Shown here in pieces: positions 20,634-31,693 of a stretch of 64,000 nucleotides of DNA. Source of the DNA: Campanula takesimana (lineage: Eukaryota; Streptophyta; Magnoliopsida; Asterales; Campanulaceae); the NCBI GenBank assembly GCA_026119855.1, contig JAOWBW010001131.1, positions 62,001 through 126,000 on the forward strand, read 5' to 3'. Position numbers and translations under genes: made by a program. The notes under the pieces are model-generated. The model was not told where the DNA came from. It did not search any database and saw nothing but the letters and a program-made list of their open reading frames with translations. Each line of letters opens with the position of its first letter. The stretch's first letter is position 1.

Positions 20634-20659
20634 TGTCCCCGGCAACGGCGCCAAAAACT
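20634..20659 (-). promoter_or_regulatory. Athila-1 primer binding site region
   Basis: On the minus strand, TTTTTGGCGCCGTTGCCGGG lies directly inside the 5' LTR. The same motif follows the Athila-2 5' LTR at 58429. This is the characteristic Athila-type site where a tRNA primes minus-strand synthesis. Confidence 0.78.
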
Positions 20660-22081
20660 AGTTACGTTTATTCCGCAAGTGCACGGGTTTTTGTAGTATA
20701 GATAGTGCAAGAGCGAGTCGTTCCCACGAGGACAACTTTACTTAGAAAAGTATTTTTGCTTTGTATAAAAGAATAAAGAAAAGAGAATGATTGGGGGGTA
20801 CAAAATTGTTTGTCACGACTAGAAAATAATAATAAAAACTAAAGCTTAGATTGAAAACTCTTATTGTTAAGGAATCCTCGGGATTGGGACACAAACAACA
20901 TTGTATTCATCAATTAATCATGCTCTTTTTAGATTTAGAGTTTCATTTTTAAAACAAGGATGGTATGTTAGGCCTACACTACTTCTCACGATCAAGCAAG
21001 CAGCGTTTGTATTCTCATACTAATTATGCCCTATCTCTCGATGGCCCATAATTAGTAAGAATCCATTAAGTTTTCTTTATGAAAATCAGCATACTTTCCA
21101 CTCAAGGAGCATCCCTAAGCCATTACACTACTCTCGTGAGTAATGAACTTAGTTCTGACTATATGGATCCGTTAATCAAGGTTCTCCGATCAGTACTTCC
21201 CTTGATTAACTAAGATTCATACAAGCCATGGACGTCATCATGGTCATAGGCGTTAAAGTTTGATATAGTAGAATTGTTTAAGATGAAGAAAGTAAATTTA
21301 GAGCATGAATATTAGTAAATACAAGTGTTTGTTTGAGTTTCCAACCCCAAGAAATAGGGGGATTACTCACAAGCCATTTGTGAAAAAGAGAAGAATAAGA
21401 TGGAGATGAGATAAAAGAGTAGAGATACTTATTCTGACTTGAAATGGAGACAAAGACTTGAAAATAACCTCTTGATATTATTGCTTGAGAAACTCAGAAG
21501 TTGGTTCAAGAAATGATGAATATCTTTCACAAATTCTGAGAATTATTTGATGTTTGAGAGTACAAATTTCACTATAGTAAGTTTACAATGTTTCTAGATC
21601 TTTAAAACACTGATTTCTACTTCTATATATAAGCCTTGGAGGAGAGGATGCAATTTTTCCCGGATGGATGCCTTGAGAAGTCTCCATTTGAAAATGCACC
21701 TTTTTGCTGATTCAGGGGTGCTCGGCCGAGTCAAGGAAAAGTGCTCGGCCGAGCAATCCTTTTTTCGAATAGACTGTTTCTGGACTAGTTTCGCTCGGCC
21801 GAGTCAAGGGTACTGCTCGGCCGAGCAGACCCTGCTTTGACTAGAACTTTGACTTTTCATGGACTAGCTTATTTCCTCCTTTGCCAAGCGTTCCTCCTTC
21901 ACAAAGATGATGCCTTAGCTTCCTTTTTCCTCAAGAATGTATTGAAACCTGCTTGTATCATAAAAACATTCTCCAAGTGCATTATATCAAATAAAGAGTA
22001 GAAAATAGGTAATTTAAGTGGAATAAAAGCTAATAAACTATCTTTTTAGACCTTAAATGACTATTAAATAGTCATTTATCA
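20660..22081 (-). repeat. Athila-1 5' LTR (1422 bp)
   Basis: It begins AGTTACG at the interior side (TG changed to AG) and ends TTTATCA, followed by TCAAC. TATA element at about 21622-21633 (minus strand). Four CTCGGCCGAG palindromes lie at about 21721-21826. Confidence 0.88.
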
Positions 22082-22086
22082 TCAAC

Positions 22087-22438
22087 ACAAAGGCACAAGA
22101 CAATACTACTATCACCTTCAATCTTGATGTAGACACACTTATCAAACTCATTAGTAATAAAGCCAAACGGTGAGATAACTTTGTCAAATTTCTCATGCCA
22201 CTGCTTTGGGTCTTGTTTAAGTCTATAAAGTGACTAACAAGTTTACAAACCTTTTTCTCATTACCAGATGCTACAAATCCTTCAGGCTGAACCATATAAA
22301 TTTCCTCCTCAAGATCGCCATGCAAGAAGGCGGTCTTAACATCCATCTGGTGGATTGGAAGATCATATACAGAAGCCAATGCTATAAGCATTCGAATTGT
22401 AGTCATTCTAGCAACAGGTGAATAGGTATTGAAATAGT
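22087..22438 (-). pseudogene. Copia-1 reverse transcriptase middle segment
   Basis: On the minus strand: DYFNTYSPVARMTTIRMLIA, LPIHQMDVKTAFLHGDLEEE, IYMVQPEGFVASG, then after frame changes IEGDSSIVLCLC leading to the VDD motif completed at 13167. MDVKTAFLHG holds the first catalytic Asp block of Copia reverse transcriptase. Small frameshifts near 22250 break the frame. Confidence 0.85.
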
Positions 22439-22443
22439 CTATT

Positions 22444-25400
22444 TGTGATGATCATAAATTTTTGAAATTCATAATCATCGTATGTCAAGGATTCAATTTG
22501 ATTCTAATGATAAGTTTGAGCAATTTGAATAATAAGTGTGTAATACATGCCAATTTATATGTTCAAATGTGTTTTGAAGTGTAGCATGTAGGTACCATTA
22601 ATAAAGAAGTATTATATATTTTTCTTTATGGAAAAATTGTGCTTTCCAATAGGACACCTAAAATGTCAAAATGAGTACTTTGTTTTGAGATAGAAACGAG
22701 TCATTTGTTTTGAAATGAAAGTGAGTACTTTGTTTTGAGACAAAGGGAGTAAATTTTTGAATTTAACCCAATAAATTAATTTGATCATTAGTGCAACTTA
22801 ATCTGCGATGGAGGGAGTATAAATTTGATTAAAAAAAAAAGATTATATCATTTTGAATGTTTATGACTTAGGGGTAAAATAGTAATTTGGTTAAAAATAA
22901 TAAAATTAAAATAAAATCAGATTCTCTATCATAGTAAAATCCAGAATTTTAATTAATAAAATTGGGTGAGGGTCCTACTAATTTCATGATCAAACTTGAT
23001 CCTAATTACATGTCACGTGGCCTAGGAGGAGGTGTGAGTTGAATTGAGCTATCAACCTCTCCATTTGGGTGACTCACCTTCACTCCCAAATACAACTCTT
23101 TTATCATAGAAACCCTTTCAATGTTAGATCACCATCTGCAGAGAGGCCATAGAGAATGAAAAGCAGAGCAAAAGGAAGTGAAAAATATATATTGAGATTT
23201 CAAAAACAAAAGGAAAAGAACTTATGTAAGTATTTCTAATATTTACTTTTGGAAAAATTGATCTATTTGGAACAGACATCTATAAATTATTGATGCCAAT
23301 ATTTATTTATTTTGGTGATTGTGTGTGCTATGTGTTCATGAGTGTGGGAATTATATATGTATTGTTGGGGGAAAATTGATAAGGTTTGAAATGGATTTAA
23401 TTAGGGCTATGCTTGATTTAGTGTTAAGCTTTGTTCTTGCTTTGAAGTGGGGTAGGTATGTGAGGTAATGGATACAAGATGTGGCTGATTTATTGAAACA
23501 GTAACAGAGAAATTTTAGTGTCATTCTCGGATGTTGAAGAAGCAAATCTTGAAAATTACAAACTGGTCACTATCTTTGTGAATATTTCAATTGGTCCTCA
23601 AATTTATGGAAATTCCATTTTAGTTCCTGAATTTGTTATAATTATATTCTGGTCTTTGAGTTCAGAGTATTTCTAGATTTCTTGTTTAGTCCCTGTGTTT
23701 GTAAAACAATCATAATAATACCTATGATGTTAAGAAACTTTGGCAATCGTTAATTGATTATATCTTGCTCGTTTTTAATCAGATTAAGATAGTTTTTGAG
23801 TCCAACTTGAGTAATTTTTCAAGAGTGTTACAATTGATTAGTTTTCAGAATCAAATTTGAATTGGTTATCCCAGAAAAACTAGCTAGTTTCTTGTACAGG
23901 AACTTAGTGTAGATGATTCGAAGATGATTAATCTTGCGTAATTCATAATTAATTCATCCGGACTCGGAACTGGGTGATTCTTAAGTCTAAATTGGATAAT
24001 TTTAAATGAAGATTTCTAATAATAGATTTTCAGATCCAGAAAACGTTTGTATTATGCCCAGAATATACGTTTTTGACAGCAGTTCATTATAGATGACTCG
24101 AGTGTCGATTAATTTTAATAAATTCGAAATTAATTCACCCAGACTCCGAATCGGGTAATTCTTGGGTCTAAACTGGATGTTTTTCAGAGAGATTTTTAAT
24201 GGACTTAGTTTCCTAACTTTGATATCTTTTAATTATTCCTAGATTTCTATTCTTATGACTATGGTGTTCGAGCGAGTGTAAAATGTGAATGTAATTATCT
24301 TTGTATGGTTGTTGACCTTAAGTCCTGATGTAAATATTATGTTTAGATAGCATTTTTGGTGAGTAATAGACTTTGATAAGCGGATCAAAGAGTCATGGAG
24401 ATTGGATTGAATAAGTGTTTGAGGTAAGAATTCTCATCTTACACTTGTCTTTCATGTTCTACATGAAATTCTTAGTATTTTAAACTTGTATGTAATATGA
24501 TAGGGCTTTAATGGGTTGAATTCATGGAATTAATATAGGTTTTACATGGTAATTCGATGTAAAATGATAACTAAGAGGTTTGGAAATTATGATTTTGGGT
24601 TGTGTATTGAGTGAAGACCCATTTATGGGTATTCTTATGAAAGAACTTTAAATTAATATTGAGTAATAAAGTGATATTGGGTGATAGTTTACCCAAGGGA
24701 AATCTATGGATTAAGTAAGTACAACTTGAAGTTGTAAGGTGATTTCATGTAAAGTACCTAAGTATGAAAGTATTGATACCATGAGTATCAATACTGAAAT
24801 TTGGGATAGTCTTGTATGAATTGAGAAAGTGAGTATCAAATTGTTATAAACTTTATAGTTTATGGTATAAGTTATGATATGAAATGAGTTAATGATAAGT
24901 GGCTATTGTTATGGAGTGTAAAATGGTATAAAGTTATGCAAAATACTTCATAGTTATGAAGAGAATACGAGTATGAATGTTGTGGTCTAAAGTGGACGAA
25001 TAAATATTGAACACGAATCCGATGTGGGATTCACTATATATTATGTACAGGGTATGGAACATACACCATCATACGAGTTATACTCCTAGCAACATTGGGA
25101 GATATTATATTTATACGAATATGAATACCGAACACTAATCCAATGTGGGATTCACTATATGAGTACGAATATGAATACCGAACACGAATTCGATGTGGAA
25201 TTTACTATATATATGGATATGATGGTATAATTGTAAATGTCGAGTTGTATATATATGTGTCCAGAAAGAGGAATGGGTTGTGGTTTTGTGTTGAAAGGAA
25301 ATTGGAATTTGAGGAAGTGGATGTTACTACAAGGGTGGTAATGCTTATTATAAATGAGTTTCACATTTCTCCGATTTAATATGTAGACTTTCATTGTTAC

Positions 25401-25923
25401 AAATTGTTGTATAGTTTTCTATACTTAAATGCTTCAGTTTATTATATAATGTAGAGATTTCTTACTTAGTTATACTCACTCTTATTTGTTTAAATGTTGA
25501 AACAGGTAAATTTAATTATCAAAGAAAAGAAACTTCAAGTGAGGATAGAAAGGAAACAATGGGTAGTTGAGGTATTTGACAAATATGGTTGTGAAATAGC
25601 GAGTATGTGTAAGAGTGGTATTAAGCCATATGTATGGCTTTTGGTATTGTATTAGTTTTGTAAACTCCAAGCTTAGTCAAGGAGTTATATTTAGGGGTAT
25701 AAGAGTTCATTAACTCTTGTTGTAGCTGTGGTTGTTGTTATTGTGGTTAGTAACTCCTAGTATATCAAATGAGGCGTAATGTCATAACAAGATTTGTGTA
25801 AACCCTTGTGGTGTGTTGATTAGTTGATTTTTTAATCACACATTTTGAGAGTTTTGATGTCACGTGGACATCATTTACGCCCAAATGGGTTTTAAATTAG
25901 AAACCTAATTTCGGGGTGTTACA
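22444..25923. mobile_element. Very large solo LTR, 3480 bp
   Basis: It starts TGTGATGATCAT and ends GGGGTGTTACA (TG...CA). The 5-bp duplication CTATT is at 22439-22443 and 25924-25928, and removing the insert restores the Copia-1 frame (KGFKQMDGI-DYFNTYS). There is no internal pair of LTRs, PBS or coding region, so a solo LTR is the simplest reading. Internal features: a Stowaway-like end ACAAAGGGAGTA near 22742 and GGAGGGAGTA near 22810, and a tandemly repeated GATGTGGGATTCACTATAT phrase at 25020-25205. The family is probably Gypsy, judging by size; that is inference. Confidence 0.8.
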
Positions 25924-25928
25924 CTATT

Positions 25929-26593
25929 CCATCCATTTGTTTGAATCCCTTAGCTACCAATTTAGCCTTAAACTTATCAACGGTACCATCAGGTTTGAGT
26001 TTCCTCTTAAAAACCCACTTACATCCTATTACATTACAGCCAGGAGGAAGATCAACTAATTCCCATGTCCCATTTGAGAAATAGAATCAATTTCACTTTT
26101 CACGGCGTCCTTCCATTGCTTAGCATCTGGAGATGCCATCGCCTCTTTTAAGGTATTAGGATCACCCTCGATATTGTAAGTGATACAATCACTTCCATAA
26201 TCCTTGGTAGTCCTAGCTCGTTTACTCCTTCTCGGTTCATCCTCATTATCAGAATGAGAAACAACAGAATCAACCCCCACATTTGTCATCTCTTCCACTT
26301 GTGCGGGAATCGAATTGGTGTTAGTGGTTGATTCTCTAGGACGTCTGTCCTTCATTGGAAACACAACCTCATAAAATGTTGCATCACGTAACTCAACAAT
26401 TGAGTCCACATCCATTCCAAAGATTTTAGATTTGATGATAAGAAATCTCAATGCATAGCTTGTTTCAGAATATCCTATAAAGATTGCATCAACAGTTATC
26501 AGACCAAGCTTCTTCCTTTTGTGTTCAGGGACAAGTACCTTAGCAAGGCACCCCCCACACTTTTAAGTATTTCAAGTTTGTATTTCTACCTTT
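25929..26593 (-). pseudogene. Copia-1 integrase C-terminus to reverse transcriptase N-terminus
   Basis: Minus strand: CYILGYSETSYALRFLI-like text at about 26470, VELRDATFYEVVFPM, a charged linker RRSKRARTTKDYGSDC, then EAMASPDAKQWKDAVKSEID, and after a frame change VGCKWVFKRKLKPDGTVDKF and LVAKGFKQMDGI. This is the standard Copia order between integrase and RT. It is interrupted by the solo LTR at its end. Confidence 0.8.
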
Positions 26594-27587
26594 TCAAAGT
26601 TCAAATGGACTTTCTGCCTTATGTTTAGGAGGAACTCTATTCAGAATATGGCAAGCCGTATTCAAAGCTTCTCCCCACATATACTTAGGCAATCCCGAAC
26701 TTATAGGTAGACTGTTGATCATATCTTTAAAGGTTATATTTTTATGTTCTGCAATACCATTTGATTGAGGTGTGTAAGGAAGAGTTTCTTCATGAACTAT
26801 GCCATTTTCTTGGCAATAACGCGAGAAAGGATTAGACTCATATTCGCTATCTCTATCATATCTTAACCGTTTAAGTTTCTTGCCAGTTTGATTTTCTGCT
26901 TCATTTTTAAATATATTGAATTTTTCCAGTGGCTCATCTTTACCATTTAGTAAGTAAACATAACAATACCTACTACAATCATCAATGAAAGTGATAAAGT
27001 ATTTCTTTTTATCTTTGGTCAACACGCCATTAAATTCACAAATATTTGTATGAACTAAATCTAGTATTTCGGTGTTTCTAGTAACAGATTGAAACAGCCT
27101 TCTAACAGATTTAGCTTAACACATACATGACATTTAGTACTTTTATCAATAGGATGCTTAGGAATAATATCTAAGTTTATCATTATTTTCACAGAATCAA
27201 GATTTATATGTCCTAAACGACCATGCCACACATTTGAAGATTCAATTTAAGAAACGGGATAATCAATAAAACTATTATTAATCTGAGTACTAAAATCACT
27301 ATCAACTATAATTTTAAATAAACCATCCGAAGCATAACTTTTCTTATAAAACTACCCGAATCCAAAATAATAACCCTATTACATTTAAATGAAAAACCAA
27401 ATCCTTCTCTAACTAAACATGAACCACTAATAATACTGCGACGAATGTCAGGAACGTGATTCACTTGTTGCAAGGTCAGAATGCGCCCATTAGGAAACTT
27501 CAGGTCCACGCGTCCAGTCCTAAGCACCTTTGCAGCCCTAGAATTCCCCATCGTCACTGATCTTCCACGTTCAGGCTGGTAAGATAC
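26594..27587 (-). pseudogene. Copia-1 pre-integrase and integrase
   Basis: From the right: VSYQPERGRSVTMGNSRAAK, VDLKFPNGRILTLQQVNHVP (pre-integrase region), then after stops MLTKDKKKYFITFIDDCSRY (first Asp of the D,D,E core), KLKRLRYDRDSEYESNPF (second Asp), LPYTPQSNGIAEHKNITF (a catalytic Glu is expected here; EHK is present) and MWGEALNTACHILNRVPP. Several stops lie between 27025 and 27306. The right side is cut by the Tat-like element. Confidence 0.85.
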
Positions 27588-28574
27588 TGTAGACACCCCA
27601 TTTTGAACTCACTTTTATGATTACACTACTCTTGTGTCTCGCCTTTGTGTTTTGATGAAAACTCATTAGTTTTGTCATGTTTCATTAAGTTTCTAACTGA
27701 CTCCGTTAGTCAGGGGATAAACTGAACAAAGGAACTACAGACAAGGACAAAACAGTACTTCTGTGCTGGATGCCTCGTACGAGACATTGATGTCTCGTAC
27801 GAGAGATCTCCTCTGTTTCCAAGTCTGATTCACTTTCCTTCTCCGTCCCGATCTTTTTCTTGGCCAACACTCTCCTAATCCGGGGAATATCTAATAGGAG
27901 ACTTCCTAGACGATTTCCTACTGATTTCCTTACCTAATTAAATCTCTCCACCTCCATACTTGGTCCCCAAGTAATCTAAACCTATAAATAAAGAGTCTTT
28001 CAACCCTAGACTCTCCTAATGGTTCCTAGTCATCTAAAAGGAGGTTAACAACTCTCTAATCAGTCCCTCTCTCAAGAATCCCATTTTTACTCCTCCCTTA
28101 CACCAAAATACCATAAAAAACTCATCTTTTCAAGCCAAAATCATCACAAAACTCTTGGATCTTCAAGGCCATCAATTGGAATCTCAAGAACATTTTAGGT
28201 AAACTCCTACGCTTTTAATCTCTACTTCTCATCTCATTCTTTGTTTTAGAGTAGTGTAATCCCATAAAAAAGATCAGCCTAGAGCCTCTCCAATCCATGG
28301 AGATGGTCTCGAAGCACATGATCCGACATTCCAATTATTAAGAAATTAATTATTAACTCTAATTGTTTTAATTACTTGTTCTTTATTTGATTAAAAACAC
28401 CTAAGCAAGACCAATCCTAGATTGGGTGGATTGGGTGCTCCTTGACCTTCCCAATCCATAACTTAACCCCCGAACTCAAGAATCTCACGGTCCGTGTTCC
28501 GTTCAACAACATGCTGGCGACTCTCAAATCAAAAAGGCGAACGAGGATCTCTCTATCTTTCTCGGATGCAAACA
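27588..28574 (+). repeat. Tat-like element 5' LTR (987 bp)
   Basis: TATA box TATAAATA at 27983-27990. It carries two copies of the palindrome core TCTCGTACGAGA at about 27775-27806. After 28574 comes ATGGAGACTCTTCTAGGG, a candidate primer binding site. Confidence 0.82.
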
Positions 28575-31009
28575 ATGGAGACTCTTCTAGGGATTAATTA
28601 AGTGGGTTAGACTTGCGTGCAAATTAGGTGTTTTTAATCTTCTCAATTTTCTGCAAAAATTATTTTTTCTGAATTTTTCTGTGAATTTTCGGACTGCTTT
28701 GTTTTAAACTTGTTATGTTTTGAATCTGGAGTTTGGACTGGAATGTCTCGTACGAGACATCTATGTCTCGTACGAGACATCTCTCCAAAGCCGCCAAACA
28801 CACTTTTATCTTGGAAAAATTAAGGTTTAATCATTGTGTCATTATTGACCAATGATTGTTTATGATTAAATCTCCTTTTAATCATTTGCAATCATTGGAT
28901 AATCATGAATAATGATTAGGCATTTAAAAAAAAAATCCCTTTTGAATGACAGCTGTGACAGTAGGGTTTTACAATTTGTTTTTTTGGGTTGCCGTACCCC
29001 TTAAAAAAAATACTTTTTTTTTTTTTTATTGTTTTACTCCGTCCTAGGGATGGCCAAACTGGACTGGAACCGTCGAAACGGCCTGGAACCGGAACCGGAA
29101 AAACCGTAACCGCCACGAAAACCGGAACCGTGTGAACCGGAACCGTTTTGGATAAGGTCCGGTTAAGGTTCAACCCCCCAAAAAACCGTGAACCGGCGGT
29201 TCCGAACTGCCCAACCAAACCGTGAACCAGAACCGTCTGAACCGTTAGTAAAACCGTTAAAAAACCATCAAAATCATTAGATTTCTAACAGTTTTATCAG
29301 AATTAACCATTACTAATGGAAGGTTGACAAGAAAAGTTGTGTTTTGAGTGATTTTTTAGCTAAATTCAGTGAATGAAAATAATAAAAATTTGGTTGTCCC
29401 CCTCTTTGTAAATTTGCCTTTAATTAATAAAATTTAAAGGGTACCGTCCCTTTTTTCTTTTATATACTATCATTTTTTTTATTTTTTTTTCTATGTTTGT
29501 TTTTCAATATAATGTTGATTTAGATTTTTAAAAAAAAAAATCACTTATGAAATAATTTTGAAGTTGTTTATTCATTATTGCATGATAAAAAAAAAAGTAA
29601 CGCGGAACCGGATTGTGACAACCAGAACCGGTGTAACCAATGGCCGGTTAAGGTTCACATAAAAGCCGAACCGGAACCGGGACCGGCGTTGGCCATCCCT
29701 ACTCCGTCCCCATATGTGCAATAAATAATTTATGATTATATACATGTATTGTTTTTGCGCTAACATCTCTTGTAGGGGCTATGAAAAAATTTAAGGATGA
29801 GTATTTACTCATTCTTGAGTTTATTTTGCACCCTCTAATGGGTAATGCAAACACTGTGAGTATTTCTACCCCTCTTCTTTATGTGCACTTACTTGCTTAT
29901 GAGCTATTCCTCTTCTCAAAAATGTTTTCAAACTCGAACTACGTTGACCTGAGTCTCTCTTTCTTTTTCTGAAGATTGAGGGAAATGTAGGCAACCACTT
30001 TGGTCCGGTCAATCTTTTACTTGCTTTCAACAAAAAAATCTCTATTTTCACCTTGACATCTAGAACTTGACTCTCACACACGTGCACGCATTTAGAATAG
30101 ATGCACTACATACCCTATAAACCCGGGTCCCAATCGGAGGACGGATGTTGGTCAGCACTTCCTTGCCGGTCCCTCCAAAGATGGTGTACCCACTCCATGC
30201 CATGCTCCTATGATCGTGCGCATGGGGAGCCTTAGCCGTAAGCCCTGCATCAACCTCATGCATACATAATAGTCAATAGGACACTCGTTGAGACCGGTCG
30301 GTTCGATTCTTAGGATTGTTTTAATCTTTGCCCAAGATAACGCTTCTTCTACAATCTATAATCCTCCCTTCATGAATTCTTGACGGTTGTCCCTTCGGTA
30401 ATAAATTATCGGACAAAGGGTTGCGATGGTGAAATTGAGAATTTTTCTACATTCATCGAGTCTAGTCTCTTTCGCCATCAAGATTCTGCGTTTGATAATG
30501 TCCCTTTCGGTCGTCCCTTACAAGAATTCATAAGGTTTGATTGCATAAACGGCGTTGTTTAACAAAGTGCAAAACAATTACGGAATCACTTAAGTTTGGC
30601 TAAATTGAATGGTGGATTCCGATGAGAATATGAGACCTTTACCCAAATTGTCTGTTTGGGAGAGTGCAATACAGGTGAAAAACAAGGGGCTCATATTCTA
30701 GGGTGACAGAATCCACTATTCCAGGATATTAGATAGAAACCCCCCAAAACGGATTAAGTTCCGTCGGACGAAAATTAGGATTAAAAATCTGAATTTCTGT
30801 GTTCTGTGCTGGATGCCTCATAGGAGACATCCCTTGTCTCGTACGAGACATCTCCTTAATGTCCGTGCCAGTTTTTGTGTTGTGCTCGTTTGGTCAAGCC
30901 TACACCTCATAAAGCCGACTTGTTGGGACCTTAATCTGGGTTTAACGCAATCTCTATACCATTAGGTCCGCCGAATCGCAACTAGATCGTTCCAAATTCT
31001 TCCAACACC
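28575..31009 (+). other. Tat-like element leader region
   Basis: Noncoding between the 5' LTR and gag, apart from the hAT MITE at 29045-29701. The palindrome core TCTCGTACGAGACAT recurs twice at about 28744-28783 and again at about 30837-30851. No gene is recognised in the short frames here. Confidence 0.55.
29045..29701. mobile_element. hAT-type non-autonomous element, 657 bp
   Basis: The ends TAGGGATGGCCAA and TTGGCCATCCCTA are perfect inverted repeats with the 8-bp duplication CTCCGTCC (29037-29044 and 29702-29709). The subterminal regions contain dense GGAACCGGAACCG repeats. It has the same general plan as the element at 6966-7552 but a different sequence. Confidence 0.9.
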
Positions 31010-31693
31010 ATGTCTGACACCAAGTCTATGCAAGAGGCCTATGATCTCAAGATCCGACTAAAAGGAGAAGTAAGTCAAATGGTCGAAGTAGGCCCCACTG
31101 CCCTATACACTGACTTCAAGCGAAAAATGGAGAGAGAATCCATGACCCGCTTACAAACCCAAGGGGATTACTATGAGAAAGAAGTCGCAACCCTTCACGA
31201 TCGCCTACAAGCCTAAGAAGAGTTTCACAAGAAAGAGATTGAGGCATTCCAAACCCGTCTACAAACTCAAGAGGAGTTCTACGAGAGTAAGATCGGCACA
31301 CTTCAAGAAAGCTTGCAAGCTCAAAAGGAATGCTATAGAAAGGAGGCCGAAGCCCTTTGTGAAACAACCACGCCTAAGAAGAAGAGGCGGCTCTGTGACC
31401 CTAATATATCCAAATTTACTAAGATAGGAACGACAAGTCAATACGATAATCTTGAAGGGGTTACTCAAGAGGGTATCCTTGACATCCTCTTAAAGGAAGG
31501 CAAAATAAAACCTAGAAAAGGGACTACTCACAAGATGAACTATCACTACGATCGTATCCCCTCATTATGCAAGTTTCACAATGATCCCGGCCATGACACC
31601 AACTCTTGTCACCACTTGAAGGATGTCATCCAAGACCTCATTGATAAGAAGGAAATAGAGATACCAAGTGTTACTATCAACCCTCCCCCTTAG
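31010..31693 (+). pseudogene. Tat-like gag remnant with coiled-coil repeats and zinc knuckle
   Basis: The frame starts MSDTKSMQEAYDLKIRL and enters imperfect 25-residue repeats of the type (Y/F)xxKExxTLQxRLQAQEE, predicted to be coiled coil. It meets TAA (31214-31216) where the neighbouring repeats have CAA or CAG (Gln), and continues in frame as EEFYESKIGTLQESLQAQ, a basic KKKRR, FTKIGTTSQYDNLEG, then CKFHNDPGHDTNSCHHLKDV and IQDLIDKKEI. C-x2-H-x4-H-x4-C followed by HLKxxIxxLI is the form of zinc knuckle seen in Tat-lineage gag proteins. It ends at 31693. There is no protease frame downstream. Confidence 0.78.

Larger units (their letters stand above)
13168..22081 (-). mobile_element. Athila-1: Athila-type Gypsy element with pol mostly deleted, 8914 bp
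   Basis: LTRs at 13168-14549 and 20660-22081 (TGTTACGTTT...TTTATCA) share over a kilobase of near-identical sequence. The 5-bp target duplication is TCAAC (13163-13167 and 22082-22086). Orientation is minus: a PBS-like TTTTTGGCGCCGTTGCCGGG is inside the right LTR and a polypurine tract TGTGGGGGAGT inside the left LTR. Internal genes in order are gag, protease, a stub of reverse transcriptase, and then the Athila downstream open frame; RNase H and integrase are missing. It interrupts the Copia-1 reverse transcriptase exactly at the catalytic VDD codons. Confidence 0.9.
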
